From Sambucus nigra (lineage: Eukaryota; Streptophyta; Magnoliopsida; Dipsacales; Adoxaceae): 64,000 nt of DNA. Positions within the stretch are counted from its first letter, which is position 1; each line of letters begins with the position of its first letter. Below the pieces are notes generated by a model. The model ran no database searches. It saw only the letters and a program-made list of their open reading frames with translations, and was not told the DNA's origin. The position numbers and the translations under genes are program-made. Below are positions 23,523 to 36,639 of this stretch, piece by piece. The stretch spans positions 102,431,967-102,495,966 of the forward strand of contig OX422216.1 of assembly GCA_949130495.1 (NCBI GenBank), given 5' to 3'.

Positions 23523-24000
23523 CACGAACCAGCCCCCAAACGACCCCGTAGGAGGCACGAACACCACGTACGGGACTAAAGTAACTAGTACGAACTGAGC
23601 GCGAAGTCCCGGGTCTCCCGGTTTGAGAGTATGACATTAATTTTCCAAAATCACACTTAGACTTGAAAACAGGCCGTTAAATGGTGAAAACTCAAACCGG
23701 GTAGGAGGCACAAACACCTCGCACGGGACCAATGTAACTTGTACGAACTGATCGCGTAGTCCCGGGTCTACCGATTTGAGAGTATGACGATAATTTGCAA
23801 AAATACACTTAGACTTGAAAACAGGCCGTTAAAGGATGAAAACCCAAACCAGCATCGAAAAGACCCGATAGGAGGCACGAACACCTCGCACGGGACAAAT
23901 GTAACTCCTAGGAACTGACCGCGTAGTCCCGGGTCTCCCGGTTCGAGAGTATGACAATAATTTGCAAAAATACACTTAGACTTGAAAACAGGCCGTTAAA
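23514..24000 (+). repeat. HOR B copy 3, part right of the LINE
   Basis: The sequence matches 15290 onward, including gggactaa.gtaactagtacgaactgagc, gacattaattttcc and the gtaactcctaggaac variant. It carries a small deletion near 23699 (ctcaaaccgggtaggagg). Beyond about 24000-24110 it follows different monomers, so the unit is incomplete. Confidence 0.75.
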
Positions 24001-26419
24001 GGATGAAAACCCAAACCAGTATGGAAACGACCCGGTGGGAGGCACGAACACCTCGCACGGGACCAATGTAACTTGTAGGAACAGACCGCGTAGTCCCGGG
24101 TCTCCAGGTTCGAGAGTATGACGATAATTTTCAAAAAACACACTTAAGACTTGAAAACAGGCCGTTAAAGGATGAAAACCCAAACCAGCCTGGAAACGAC
24201 CCGGTGGGAGGCACGAACACCTCGCACGGGACCAATGTAACTTGTAGGTACTCACCGCGTAGTCCCGGGTCTGCCGATTTGAGAGTATGACGATAATTTG
24301 CAAAAATACACTTAGACTTGAAAACAGGCCGTTAAAGGATGAAAACCCAAACCAACCTCGAAACGACCCGATGGGAGGCACGAACACCTCGCACGGGACC
24401 AATGTAACTTGTAGGAACTGACCGCGTAGTCCCGGGTCTCCCGGTTCGAGAGTATGACGATAATTAGCAAAAATACACTTAGACTTGAAAATAGGCCGTT
24501 AATGGATGAAAACCCAAACCAGCCTGGAAACGACCCGGTGGGAGGCACGAACACCTCGCACGGGACCAATGTAACTTGTAGGAACTGACCGCATAGTCCC
24601 GGGTCTCCCGGTTCGAGAGTATGACGATAATTTGCAAAAATCACACTTAGAGTTGAAAACCTGCCGTTAAAGGGTGAAAACACAAATCAGTCCCCAAACG
24701 ACCCCGTAGAAGGCACGAACACCTCGTACGGGACAAATGTAACTTGTAGGAACTGACCGCGTAGTCCCGGATCTCCCGGTTTGAGAGTATGACGATAATT
24801 TGCAAAAAATCACACTTAGACTTGAAAACAGGCCGTTAAAGGGTGAAAACACAAACCAGTCCCCAAACGACCCCGTAGAAGGCACGAACACCTCGCACGG
24901 GACCAATGTAACTTGTAGGAACTGACCGCGTAGTCTCGGGTCTCCCGGTTCGAGAGTATGACGATAATTTGCAAAAATCACACTTAGACTTGGAAACACG
25001 CCGTTAAAGGATGAAAACCCAAACCAACCTCAAAACGACCCGATGGGAGGCACGAACACCTCGCACGGGACCAATGTAACTTGTAGAAATTGACCGTGTA
25101 GTACCGGGTCTCCCGGTTCGAGAGTATGACGATAATTTTCAAAAATACACTTAGACTTGAAAGCAGGCCGTTAAAGGATGAAAACCCAAACCAGCCTCGA
25201 AACGACCCGGTGGGAGGCACGAACACCTCGCACGGGACCAATGTAACTTGTAGGAACTGACCGCGTAGTCCCGGGTCTCCCGGTTCGAGAGTATGACGAT
25301 AATTTGCAAAAATCATACTTAGACTTGAAAACATGTCGTTAAAGGGTGAAAACACAAACCAGTCCCCAAACGACCCCGTAGAAGGCACGAACACCTCGCA
25401 CGGGACAAATGTAACTTGAAGGAACTGACCGCGTAGTCCCGGATCTCCCGATTTGAGAGTACGACGATAATTTCCAAAAATCATACTTAGACTTGAAAAC
25501 GGGCCATTAGAGGATGAAAAGCCGAACCAGCCCCCAAACGACGCCGTAGGAGGCACGAACACCTCGCACGGGACCAATGTAATTTGTAGGAACTGACCGC
25601 GTAGTCCCGGGTCTCCCGGTTTAAGATTTTGACGATAATTTGCAAAAATCACACTTAGATTTGAAAACATGCCGTTAAAGGGTGAAAACTCAAACCAGTC
25701 CTCAAACGACCCCGTAGAAGGCACGAATCATAGTCTCGGGTCTCCCGGATTGAGAGTATGACGATAATTTGCCAAAATCACATTTAGACTTGAAAACAGG
25801 CCGTTAAAGGGTGAAACACAAACCAGTCGTCAGACGACCCCGTAGAAGGAATGAACACCTCGCACGGGACTAATGTAACTTGTAGGAACTGATCGCGTAG
25901 TCCCGGGTCTCCCGGTTTGAGAGTATGACGATAATTTGCAAAAATAACACTTAGACTTGAAAACAGGCCGTCAAAGGGTGAAAACCCGACCCAGCCCCCA
26001 AACGACCCAGCACGAACACCTGACCAATGTAACTTGTAGGAACTGACCGCGTATTCCCGGGTCTTTCGGTTCGAGGGTATGATGAGAATTTGCAAAAATC
26101 ACACTTAGACTTGAAAACATGCCGTTAAAGGGTGAAAACCCGAACCAGCCCGTAAACGACCCCGTTGGAGGCACGAACACCTTGCACGGGACCAATGTAA
26201 CTTGTAGGAACGGACCGCGCAGTCCCGGGTCTCCCGGTTTGAGAGTATGACGATAATTTCGCCAAAATCACACTTAGCCTTGAAAATAGGCCGTTAAATG
26301 GTGAAAATTCAAACCAGTCCCCAAACGACCCCGTAGAAGGCACAAACACCTTGTACGGGAACAATGTAACTTTTAGGAACTGACCGCGTAGTCCCGGATC
26401 TCCCGATTTGAGAGTATGA

Positions 26420-27850
26420 CGATAATTTGCAAAAATCACAGTTAGACTTGAAAACAGGCCGATAATTGGTGAAAACTCAAACCAGCCCCTAAACGACCCC
26501 GTATGAGGCACGAACACCTCCCACGGGACCAATGTAACTTGTATGAAATGTCCGCGTAGTTCCGGGTCTCCCGGTTTGAGAGTATGACGATAATTTGCCA
26601 AAATCACACTTAGACTTGAAAACAGGCCGTTAAAGGGTGAAAACTCAAACCAGTCCTCAAACGACCCCGTAGAAGGCACGAACACCTCGCACGGGACCAA
26701 TGTAACTTGTAGGAACTGACCGCGTAGTCCCGGGTCTCCCGGTTTGAGAGTATGACGATAATTTGCCAAAATCACACTTAGACTTGAAAATAGGCCGTTA
26801 AATGGTGAAAACTCAAACCAGCCCCCAAACGACCCCGTAGGAGGCACGAACACCTCGCACGGGACCAATGTAGTTTGTAGGAACTGACCGCGTAGTCCCG
26901 CCCGGGTCTGCCGATTTGTGAGTATGACGATAATTTGCAAAAACACACTTAGACTCGAAAACAGGCCGTTAAAGGATGAAAACCCAAACCAGCCTCGAAA
27001 CGACCCGGTGGGAGGCACGAACACCTCGTACGGGACCAATGTAACTTGTAGGAACTGACCGCGTAGTCCCGGGTCTCCCGGTTCGAGAGTATGACGATAA
27101 TTTGCAAAAATACACTTAGACTTGAAAACATGCCATTAAAGGATGAAAACCCAAACCAGCCTCGAAACGACCTGGTGGGAGGCACGAACACCTCGGACGG
27201 GACCAATTTAACTTGTAGGAACTAACCGCGTAGTCCCGGGTCTCCCGGTTCGAGAGTATGATGATAATTTTAAAAAATCACACTTAGACATGAAAACAGG
27301 CCGTTAAAGGGTGAAAACCCAAACCAGCCTCGAAACGACCCCGTCGGAGGCACGAACACCTCGCACGGGACCAATGTAACTCCTAGGAACTGACCGCGTA
27401 GTCCCGGGTATCCCGGTTTGAGAGTATGACGATAATTTGCAAAAATCACACTTAGACTTGGAAACAGGCCGTTAAAGGGTGAAAACTCAAACCAGCCACA
27501 AAACGACCCCGTAGGAGGCACGAACACCTCGAACGGGACCAATGTAACTTGTAGGAACTGACCGCATAGTCTCGGGTCTCCCGGTTTGAGAGTATGACGA
27601 TAATTTGCAAAAATCACACTTAGAGTTGAAAACAGGCCGTTAAAGGGTGAAAACCCGAACCAGCCCCTCAACGACCCCGTTGAAGGCACGAACACCTCGC
27701 ACGGGACCAATGTAACTTGTAGGAACTGACCACATAGTCTCGGGTCTCCCGGTTTGAGAGTATGACGATAATTTGCCAAAATAACACTTAGACTTGAAAA
27801 CAGGCCGTTAAAGGGTGAAAACTAAAACCAGTCCTCAAACGACCCCGTAG
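26420..27850 (+). repeat. HOR E block, first copy
   Basis: The block begins near the ggccgataattggtg variant (26461) and contains the cgcccgggtctgccg insertion variant, gataattttaaaaaatc (27264) and gcttggaaacaggcc-type monomers. The same ordered variants recur near 28855-29990. The offset is 2434 bp at the start and 2267 bp later, so one monomer was gained or lost. The edges are approximate. Confidence 0.65.
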
Positions 27851-27929
27851 AAGGCACGAACACCTCGCACGGGACCAATGTAGCTTGTAGGAACTGACCG
27901 CGTAGTCCCGGGTCTCCCGGTTTGAGAGT

Positions 27930-28870
27930 ATGACGATAATTTGCCAAAATCACACTTAGACTTGAAAACGGGCCGTAAAATGGTGAAAACTCAAACCAGC
28001 CCCAAAACGACCCCGTAGGAGGCAGGAACACCTCGCACGGCACCAATGGAACTTATAGGAACTGACCGCGTAGTCTCGGGTCTGCCGATTTGAGAGTATG
28101 ACGATAATTTGCAATAATACACTTAGACTTGAAAACAGGCCGTTAAAGGATGAAAACCCAAACCAGCCTCGAAACGACCCGGTGGGAGGCACGAACACTT
28201 CGCACGGGACCAATGTAACTTGTAGGAACTGACCGCGTTGTCCCGGGTCTCCCGGTTCGAGACTATGACGATAATTTACAAAAATCACACTTAGACTTGA
28301 AAACATGTCGTTAAAGGGTGAAAACACAAATCAGTCCCCAAACGACCCCGTAGAAGGCACGAACACCTCGCACGGGACAAATGTAACTTGTAGGAAATGA
28401 CCGCGTGGACCCGGATCTCCCGGTTTGAGAGTACGAGGATAATTTGCAAAAATCACACTTAGACTTGAAAACAGGCATGAACACCTCACACGGGACCAAT
28501 GTAACTTGTAGGAACTGACCGCGTAGGTTTGAGAGTATGACGATAATTTGCCAAAATCACACTTAGACTTGAAAAGAGGCCGTTAATGGGTGAAAACTGA
28601 AACCAGCCCCCAAACGACCCCGTAGGAGGCACTAACACCTCGCACGGGACCAATGTAACTTGTAGGAACTGACCGCGTCGTCCCGGGTCTCCCGGTTTTA
28701 GAGTATGGCGATAATTTGCAAAAATCACACTTAGACTTGAAAACAGGCCGTTAAAGGGTGAAAACTTAAACCAGCCCCCAAATAACCCCGTAGAAGGCAC
28801 GAACTTGTAGGAACTGACCGCGTAGTCCCGGGTCTGCCGGTTTGAGAGTATGACGATAATTTGCAAAAAT
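27930..28870 (+). repeat. Block shared with HOR B and HOR C
   Basis: The ordered variants ggccgtaaaatgg, ggcaccaatggaac, cgagactatgacg, gagtacgaggataa, aaaacaggcatgaacacc and gcgtaggtttgagag appear here. The same order occurs in each HOR C unit (42185-43240 in copy 1), with one type A monomer fewer here. The second half also matches HOR B (about 11200-11800). Confidence 0.7.
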
Positions 28871-29990
28871 CACAGTTAGACTTGAAAGCAGGCCGATAAT
28901 TGGTGAAAACTCATACCAGCCCCTAAACGACCCCGTAGGAGGCACGAACACCTCCCACGGGACCAATGTAACTTGTATGAAATGACCGCGTAGTCCCGGG
29001 TCTCCCAGTTTGAGAGTATGACGATAATTTGCCAAAATCACACTTAGACTTGAAAACAGGCCGTTAAAGGGTGAAAACTCAAACTAGTCCTCAAACGACC
29101 CCGTAGAAGGCACGAACACCTCGCATGGGACCAATGTAACTTGTAGGAACTGACCGCGTAGTCCCGGGTCTCCCGGTTTGAGAGTATGACTATAATTTGC
29201 CAAAATCACAATTAGACTTGAAAACATGCCGTTAATTGGTGAAAACTCAAACCAGCCCCTAAACGACCCCGTAGGAGGCACGAACACCTCGCACGGGACC
29301 AATGTAGTTTGTAGGAACTGACCGCGTAGTCCCGCCCGGATCTGCCGATTTGAGAGTATGATGATAATTTGCAAAAATACACTTAGACTTGAAAACAGGC
29401 CGTTAAAGGATGAAAACCCAAACCAGCCTCGAAACGACCTGGTGGGAGGCACGAACACCTCGGACGGGACCCATTTAACTTGTAGGAACTAACCGCGTAG
29501 TCCCAGGTCTCCCGGTTCGAGAGTATGATGATAATTTTAAAAAATCACACTTAGACTTGAAAACAGGCCGTTAAAGGGAGAAAACCCAAACCAGCCTCGA
29601 AACGACCCCGTAGGAGGCACGAACACCTCGCACGGGACCAATGTAACTCCTAGGAACTGACCGCGTAGTCCCGGGTATCCCGGTTTGAGAGTATGACGAT
29701 AATTTGCAAAAATCACACTTAGACTTGGAAACAGGCCGTTAAAGGGTGAAAACTCAAACCAGCCACAAAACGACCCCGTAGGAGGCACGAACACCTCGAA
29801 CGGGACCAATGTAACTTGTAGGAACTGACCGCATAGTCTCGGGTCTCCCGGTTTGAGAGTATGACGATAATTTGCAAAAATCACACTTAGAGTTGAAAAC
29901 AGGCCGTTAAAGGGTGAAAACTCAAACCAGTCCTCAAACGACCCCGTAGAAGGCACGAACACCTCGCACGGGACCAATGTAACTTGTAGG
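28855..29990 (+). repeat. HOR E block, second copy
   Basis: This is the second copy of the 26420-27850 block, with gataattggtg at 28895, the cgcccggatctgccg variant and gataattttaaaaaatc at 29531. It lacks about two monomers compared with the first copy. The edges are approximate. Confidence 0.65.
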
Positions 29991-32229
29991 AACTGACCGC
30001 GTAGTCCCGGGTCTCCCGGTTCGAGAGTATGATGATAATTTGCAAAAATCACAGTTAGACTTGAAAACAGGCCGTTAGAGGATGAAAACCCAAACCAGCC
30101 AGGAAACGACCCTGTGGGAGGCACGAACACCTCGTACGGGACCAATGTAACTTGTAGGAACTGACCGCGTAGTCCCGGGTCTGCCGATTTGAGAGTATGA
30201 CGATAATTTGCAAAAATACACTTAGACTTGAAAACAGGCCGTTAAAGGATGAAAACCCAAACCAGCCTGGAAACGACCCGATGGGAGGCACGAACACCTC
30301 GCCCGGGACCAATGTAACTTGTAGGAACTGACCGCGTTGTCCCGGGTCTCCCGGTTCGAGAGTATGACGATAATTTGCAAAAATACACTTAGACTTGAAA
30401 ACAGGTCGTTAAAGGATGAAAACCCAAACCAGCCTTGAAACGACCCGGTGGGAGGTACAAACACCTTGCACGGGACCAATGTAACTTGTAGGAACTGATC
30501 GCATAGTCCCGGGTCTCCCGGTTCGAGAGTATGACGATAATTTGCAAAAATCACACTTAGAGTTGAAAACATGCCGTTAAAGGGTGAAAACACAAACCAG
30601 TCCCCAAACGACCCCGTAGAAGGCACGAACACCTCGCACGGGACAAATGTAACTTGTAGGAACTGACCGCGTAGTCCCGGATCTCCCGGTTTGAGAGTAT
30701 GACGATAATTTGCAAAAATCACACTTAGACTTGAAAACAGGCCGTTAAAGGGTGAAAACTCAAACCAGCCCCCAAACAACCCCGTAAAAGGTACGAACTT
30801 GTAGGAACTGAACGCGTAGTCCCGGGTCTGTCGGTTTGAGAGTATGAAGATAATTTGAAAAAATCACACTTAGACTTGAAAACAGGCCGTTAAAGGGTGA
30901 AAACCCAAACTAGCCTCAAAACGGCCCCGTAGGAGGCACGAACACCTCGCACGGGACCAATGTAACTTATAGGAACTGACCGCGTAGTCCCGGGTATCCC
31001 GGTTTGAGAGTATGCCGATAATTTGCAAAAATCACACTTAGACTTGGAAACAGGCCGTTAAAGGGTGAAAACTCAAACCAGCCACCAAACGACCCCGTAG
31101 GAGGTACGAACACCTCGCACGGGACCAATGTAACTTCTAGGAACTGACAGCGTAGTCCCAGGTCTCCCAGCTAGAGAGTATGACGATAATTTGCCAAAAT
31201 CACCTCTATACTTGAAAACAGGCCGTTAAAGGGTGAAAACTCAAACCAGCCCCTAAACGACCCCGTAGGAGGCACGAAGACCTCGCACGGGACCAATGTA
31301 ACTTGTAGGAACTAACCGCGCAGTCCCGGGTCTCCCGGTGTGAGAGTATGATGATAATTTGCCAAAATCATACTTAGACTTGAAAAGAGGCCATTAAAGG
31401 GTGAAAACTCAAACCAGCCCCCAAACGACCCGGTAGGAGGCAACAACACCTCGGAAAGGACCAATGTAACTTGAAGGAACTGACCGCGTAGTCTTGGGTC
31501 TCCCGATTTGAGAGTATGACGATAATTTGCCAAAATCACACTTAGACTTGAAAACAGGCCGTTAAAGGGTGAAAACTCAAACCAGTCCGCAAACGACCCC
31601 GTAGAAGGCACGAACACCTCGCACGGGACCAATGTAACTTGTAGGAACTGACCGCGTAGTCCCGGGTCTGCCAATTTGAGAGTATGACGATAATTTGCAA
31701 AAATACACTTGGACTTGAAAACAGGCCGTTAGAGGATGAAAACCCAAACCAGCCTCGAAACGACCCGGTGGGAGGCACGAACACCTTGCACGGGACCAAT
31801 GTAACTTGTAGGAACTGACCGCGTAGTCCCGGGTGTCCCGGTTCGAGAGTATGACGATAATTTGCAAAAATACACTTTGACTTGAAAACAGACCGTTAAA
31901 GGATTAAAACCCAAACCATCCTCGAAACGACCTAGTGGGAGGCACGAACACCTCGCACGGGACCAATTTAACTTGTAGGAACTGACCGCATAGTCCCGGG
32001 TCTCCTGGTTCGAGAGTATGACGATAATTTGCCAAAATCACACTTAGACTTGAAAACATGCCGTTAAAGGGTGAAAACACAAACTAGTCCCTAAACGACC
32101 CCGTAGAAGGCACTAACACCTCGTACGGGACAAATGTAACTTGTAGGAACTGACCGCGTAGTCCCGGATCTCCCGGTTTCAGAGTATGAGTATGACGATA
32201 ATTTGCAAAAATCACACTTAGACTTGAAA

Positions 32230-34200
32230 ACAGGCCGTTAAAGGGTGAGAACCGGAACAAGCCCTCAAACAGCCCCGTAGGAGGCACGAACACCTCGCAC
32301 GGGACCAATGTAACTTATTGGAACTGACAGCGTAGTCCCGGGTCTCCCGGTTTGAGAGTATGACGATAATTTGCAAAAATTACACTTAGACTTGAAAACA
32401 GGCCGTTAAAGGGTGAAAACCCGAACCAGTCCCCAAAGGACCCCGTAGAAGGCACGAACACCTCGCATGGGACCAATGTAACTTTTAGGAAATGACCGCG
32501 TCGTCCCGGATCTCCCGGTTTGAGAGTATGACGATAATTTGAAAAAATCACACTTAGACTTGAAAACAGGCCGTTAAAGGGTGAAAACACGAACCAGCCC
32601 CCAAATGACCCCGTAGGAGGCACGAACACCACGCACGGGACCAATGTAACTGGTACGAACTGACAACGTATTCCCGGGTCTCCCGGTTTGAGAGTATGAC
32701 GATAATTTGCCAAAATCAGACTTAGACTTGAAAACAGGCCATTAAAGGGTGAAAGCCCGAACCAGCCCCCAAACGACCCCGTAGGAGGCACGAACACCTC
32801 GTACGGGACCAATGTAAATTGTAGGAACTGACCGCGTAGTCCCGGGTCTCCCGGTTTGAGAGTATGACGATAATTTGCAAAAATCACACTTAGACTTGAA
32901 AACATGCCGTTAAAGGGTGAAAACCGGAACGAGCCCTCAAACGACCCCTTAGGAGGCACGAACACCTCGCACGTGACCAATGTAACTTGTAGGAACTGAC
33001 CGCGTAGTCCCGGGTCTCCCGGTTTGGGAGTATGACGATAATTTGCAAAAATCACACTTAGACTTGAAAACATGCCGTTAAATGGTGAATACTCAAACCA
33101 GCCCCCAAACGACCCCGTACGAGGCACGAACACCTCGCACGGGACCAATGTAACTTGAAGGAACTGACCGCATAGTCTCGGGTCTCCCGGTTTGAGAGTA
33201 TGACGATAATTTGCAAAAATGACACTTAGACTTGAAAACAGGCCGTTAAAGGGTGAAAACCCGAACGAGCCCCCAAACGACCCCGTAGGAGGCACGAACA
33301 CCTCGCATGGGACCAATGTAACTTTTAGGAACTGACCGCGTAGTGCCGGATCTCCCAGTTTGAGAGTATGACGATAATTTGCAAAAATCACACTTAGACT
33401 TGAAAACAAGTCGTTAGAGGGTGAAAACTCAAACCAGCCCCTAAACGACCCCGTAGGAGGCACGAACACCTCGCACGGGACCAATGTAACTTGTAAGAAC
33501 TGACCGCGTAGTCCCGGGTCTCCCGATTTGAGAGTATGACGATAATTTACAAAAATCCCACTTAGACTTGAAAACAGGCCGTTAAAGGGTAAAATCTTGA
33601 ACCAATCCCTAAACGACCCTGTAGAAGGCACGAACAACTCGCATGGGACCAATGTAACTTGTGGGAACTGACCGCCACGTCCCGGGTCTCCCGGTGTGAG
33701 AGTATGACGATAATTTACCAAAATCACACTTAGACTTGAAAACAGGCCGTTAAAGGGTGAAAACACAAACCAGCCCCCAAACGACCCCGTAGGAGGCACG
33801 AACACCACGCACGGGACCAATGTAACTAGTACGAACTGACCCCGAAGTCCCGGGTCTCCCGGTTTGAGAGTATGACGATAATTTTCCAAAATCAGACTTA
33901 GACTTGAAAACAGGCCACTAAAGGGTGAAAACCCGAACCAGCCCCCAAACGACCCCGTAGGAGACACAAACACCTCGCACGGGACCAAGGTAACTTGTAG
34001 GAAATGACCGCGTAGTCTCGGGTCTCCCAGTTCGAGAGTATGACGATAATTTGCAAAAATCGCACTTAGACTTGAAAACAGGCCGTTAAATGGTGAAAAC
34101 TCAATCCAGCCCCCAAACGACCCCGTAGGAGGCACGAACACCTCGCACGGGACCAATGTAACTTGTAGGAACTGACCGCGTAGTCCCGGGTCTGCCGGTT
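32230..34200 (+). repeat. HOR D block 1, strict 168-bp monomers
   Basis: Eleven consecutive 168-bp monomers keep one minus-strand frame open from 34156 down to 32315. Markers include ttattggaactgacagcgtag (32323), aaaaattacac and the rare aaaatcttgaacca (33592). The same order returns near 37050-38560, with offsets of about 4736 bp falling to 4402 bp, and again near 60230-61720. Confidence 0.7.
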
Positions 34201-34400
34201 TGAGAGTATGGCGATAATTTACAAAAATACACTTAGACTTGAAAACAGGCCGTTAAAGGGTGAAAACCCAAACCAGCCTCGAAACGACCCCGTGGGAGGC
34301 ATGAACACCTTGCACGGGACCAATGTAACTTGTAGGAACCGACCGCGTAGTCCCGGGTCTCCAGATTCGAGAGTATGACGATAATTTGCCAAAATCACAC
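34193..34400 (+). repeat. Local duplication, first copy (1176-bp offset)
   Basis: Here gagtatggcgataatttacaa is followed by the cgtgggaggcatgaacaccttgc monomer and the gtctccagattcgag variant. The same series appears 1176 bp downstream (seven 168-bp monomers). A weaker relative lies near 38595-38775. Confidence 0.6.
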
Positions 34401-35368
34401 TTAGACTTGAAAACAGGCCGTTAAAGGGTGAAAATCTGAACCAGCCCCTAAACGACCCCGTAGGAGGCACGAACACCTCGCACAGGACCAATGTAACCTG
34501 TAGGAACTGACCGCGCAGTCCCGTGTCTCCCGGTTTGAGAGTATACGATAATTTGCCAAAATCACACTTAGACTTGAAAACAGTCCGTTAAAGGGTCAAA
34601 AACTCAAACCAGTCCCCAAACGACCCTGTAGAAGGCACGAACACCTCTCACGGGACCAATGTAACTTTTAGGAACTGACCGCGTAGTCCCGGGTCTCCCG
34701 GTTTGAGAGTATGACGATAATTTGCCAAAATCACACTTAGAATTGAAAACAAGACGTTAAAGGGTGAAAACTCAAACCAACCCGTAAATGACCCCGTAGG
34801 AGGGCGAATACCACGCACGGGACCAATGTAACTAGTAGGAACTGACCGCGTAGTCCCGGGTCTCCCGGTTTGAGAGTATGAAGATAATTTGCAAAAATCA
34901 CACTTAGACTTGAAACACAGGCCGTTAAAATGTGAAAACCCGAACCAACCCCTAAACGACCCCGTAGGAGGCACGAATACCTCACACGGGACCAATGTAA
35001 CTTGTGGGAACTGACCGCGCAGTCCCGGGTCTCCCGATATGAGAGTATTACGATAATTTGCCAAAATCACACTTAGACTTGAAAACAGGCCATTAAAGGG
35101 TGAAAACACGAACCAACCCCCAAACGACCCCGTAGCAGGCACGAACACCACGCACGGGACCAATGTAACTAGTATAAAGTGACCGCGAAGTCCCGGGTCT
35201 CCCAGTTAGAGAGTATGACGATGATTTTCCAAAATCACACTTAGACTTGAAAAACAGGCCGTTAAAGGGTGAAAACAGGAACCAACCCCCAAACGACCCC
35301 GTAGGAGGCACGAACACCTCGCACGGGACCAATGTAACTTGTAGGAACTGACCGCGTAGTCCCGGGTC

Positions 35369-35576
35369 TGCCGGTTTGAGAGTGTGGCGATAATTTACAA
35401 AAATACACTTAGACTTGAAAACAGGCCGTTAAAGGGTGAAAACCCAAACCAGCCTCGAAACGACCCCGTGGGAGGCACGAACACCTTGCACGGGACCAAT
35501 GTAACTTGTAGGAACCGACCGCGTAGTCCCGGGTCTCCAGATTCGAGAGTATGACGATAATTTGCCAAAATCACAC
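35369..35576 (+). repeat. Local duplication, second copy
   Basis: This is the counterpart of 34193-34400, with gagtgtggcgataatttacaa and gtctccagattcgag. It ends at a truncated monomer near 35590 where gacttgaaaac joins gacaataatttgc. Confidence 0.6.
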
Positions 35577-36639
35577 TTAGACTTGAAAACGACAATAATT
35601 TGCAAAAATACACTTAGACTTGAAAACAGGCCGTTAAAGGATGAAAACCCAAACCAGCCTCGAAACGACCCGGTGGGAGGCACGAACACCTCGCACGGGA
35701 CCGATGTAACTTGAAGGAACTGACCGCGAAGTTCCGGGTCTCCCGGTTCGAGAGTATGACGATAATTTGCGAAAATCACACTTAGACTTGAAAACAGGCC
35801 GTTAAAGGGTGAAAACTCAAACTAGCCCCCAAACGACCCCGTAGGAGGCACGAACACCTCGCACGGGACCATTGTAACTTGTGGAACTGACCGCGTAGTC
35901 CCGGGTCTCCCGGTTTGAGAGTATGACGATAATTTGCCAAAATCACACTTAGACTTGAAAACAGGCCGTTAAAAGCTGAAAACTCAAACTAGCCCCCAAA
36001 CGACCCCGTAGGAGGTACGAACACCACGTACGGGACCAATGTAACTAGTACGAACTGATTGCGAAGTAACGGGTCTCCCGATTTCAGAGTATGACGATAA
36101 TTTTCCGAAATCACACTTAGACTTGAAAACAAGTCGTTAAAGGGTGAAAACACGAACCAACCCCCAAACGACCCCGTAGGAGCCACGAACACCTCGCACG
36201 GGACCAATGTAACTTGTTGGAACTGACAGCGTAGTCCCGGGTCTCCCGGTTCGAGAGTATGACGATAATTTGCAAAAATTACACTTAGACTTGAAAGCAG
36301 GGCGTTAAAGGGTGAAAACCCGAATCAGTCCCCAAACGACCCCGTAGAAGGCACGAACACCTCGCATGGGACCAATGTAACTTTTAGGAACTGACCGCGT
36401 AGTCCAGGATCTCCCGGTTTGAGAGTATGACGATAATTTACAAAAATCACACTTAGACTTGAAAGCAGGTCCTTAAAGGGTGAAAACTCAAACCAGCCCC
36501 TAAACGACCCCGTAGGAGGCACGAACACCTCGTACGTGACCAATGTAACTTGTAGGAGATGATCGCGCAGTCCTGGGTCTCCCGGTGTGAGAGTATGATG
36601 ATAATTTGCCAAAATCACACTTAGACTTGAAAACAGGCC

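Noticed and set aside
32315..34156. Many long minus-strand frames across the satellite as protein genes
   Set aside because: They are the monomer translated over and over. Frame is lost wherever a 167-bp or truncated monomer occurs, starts and stops fall at random array positions, and the same peptide appears in hundreds of partial versions.
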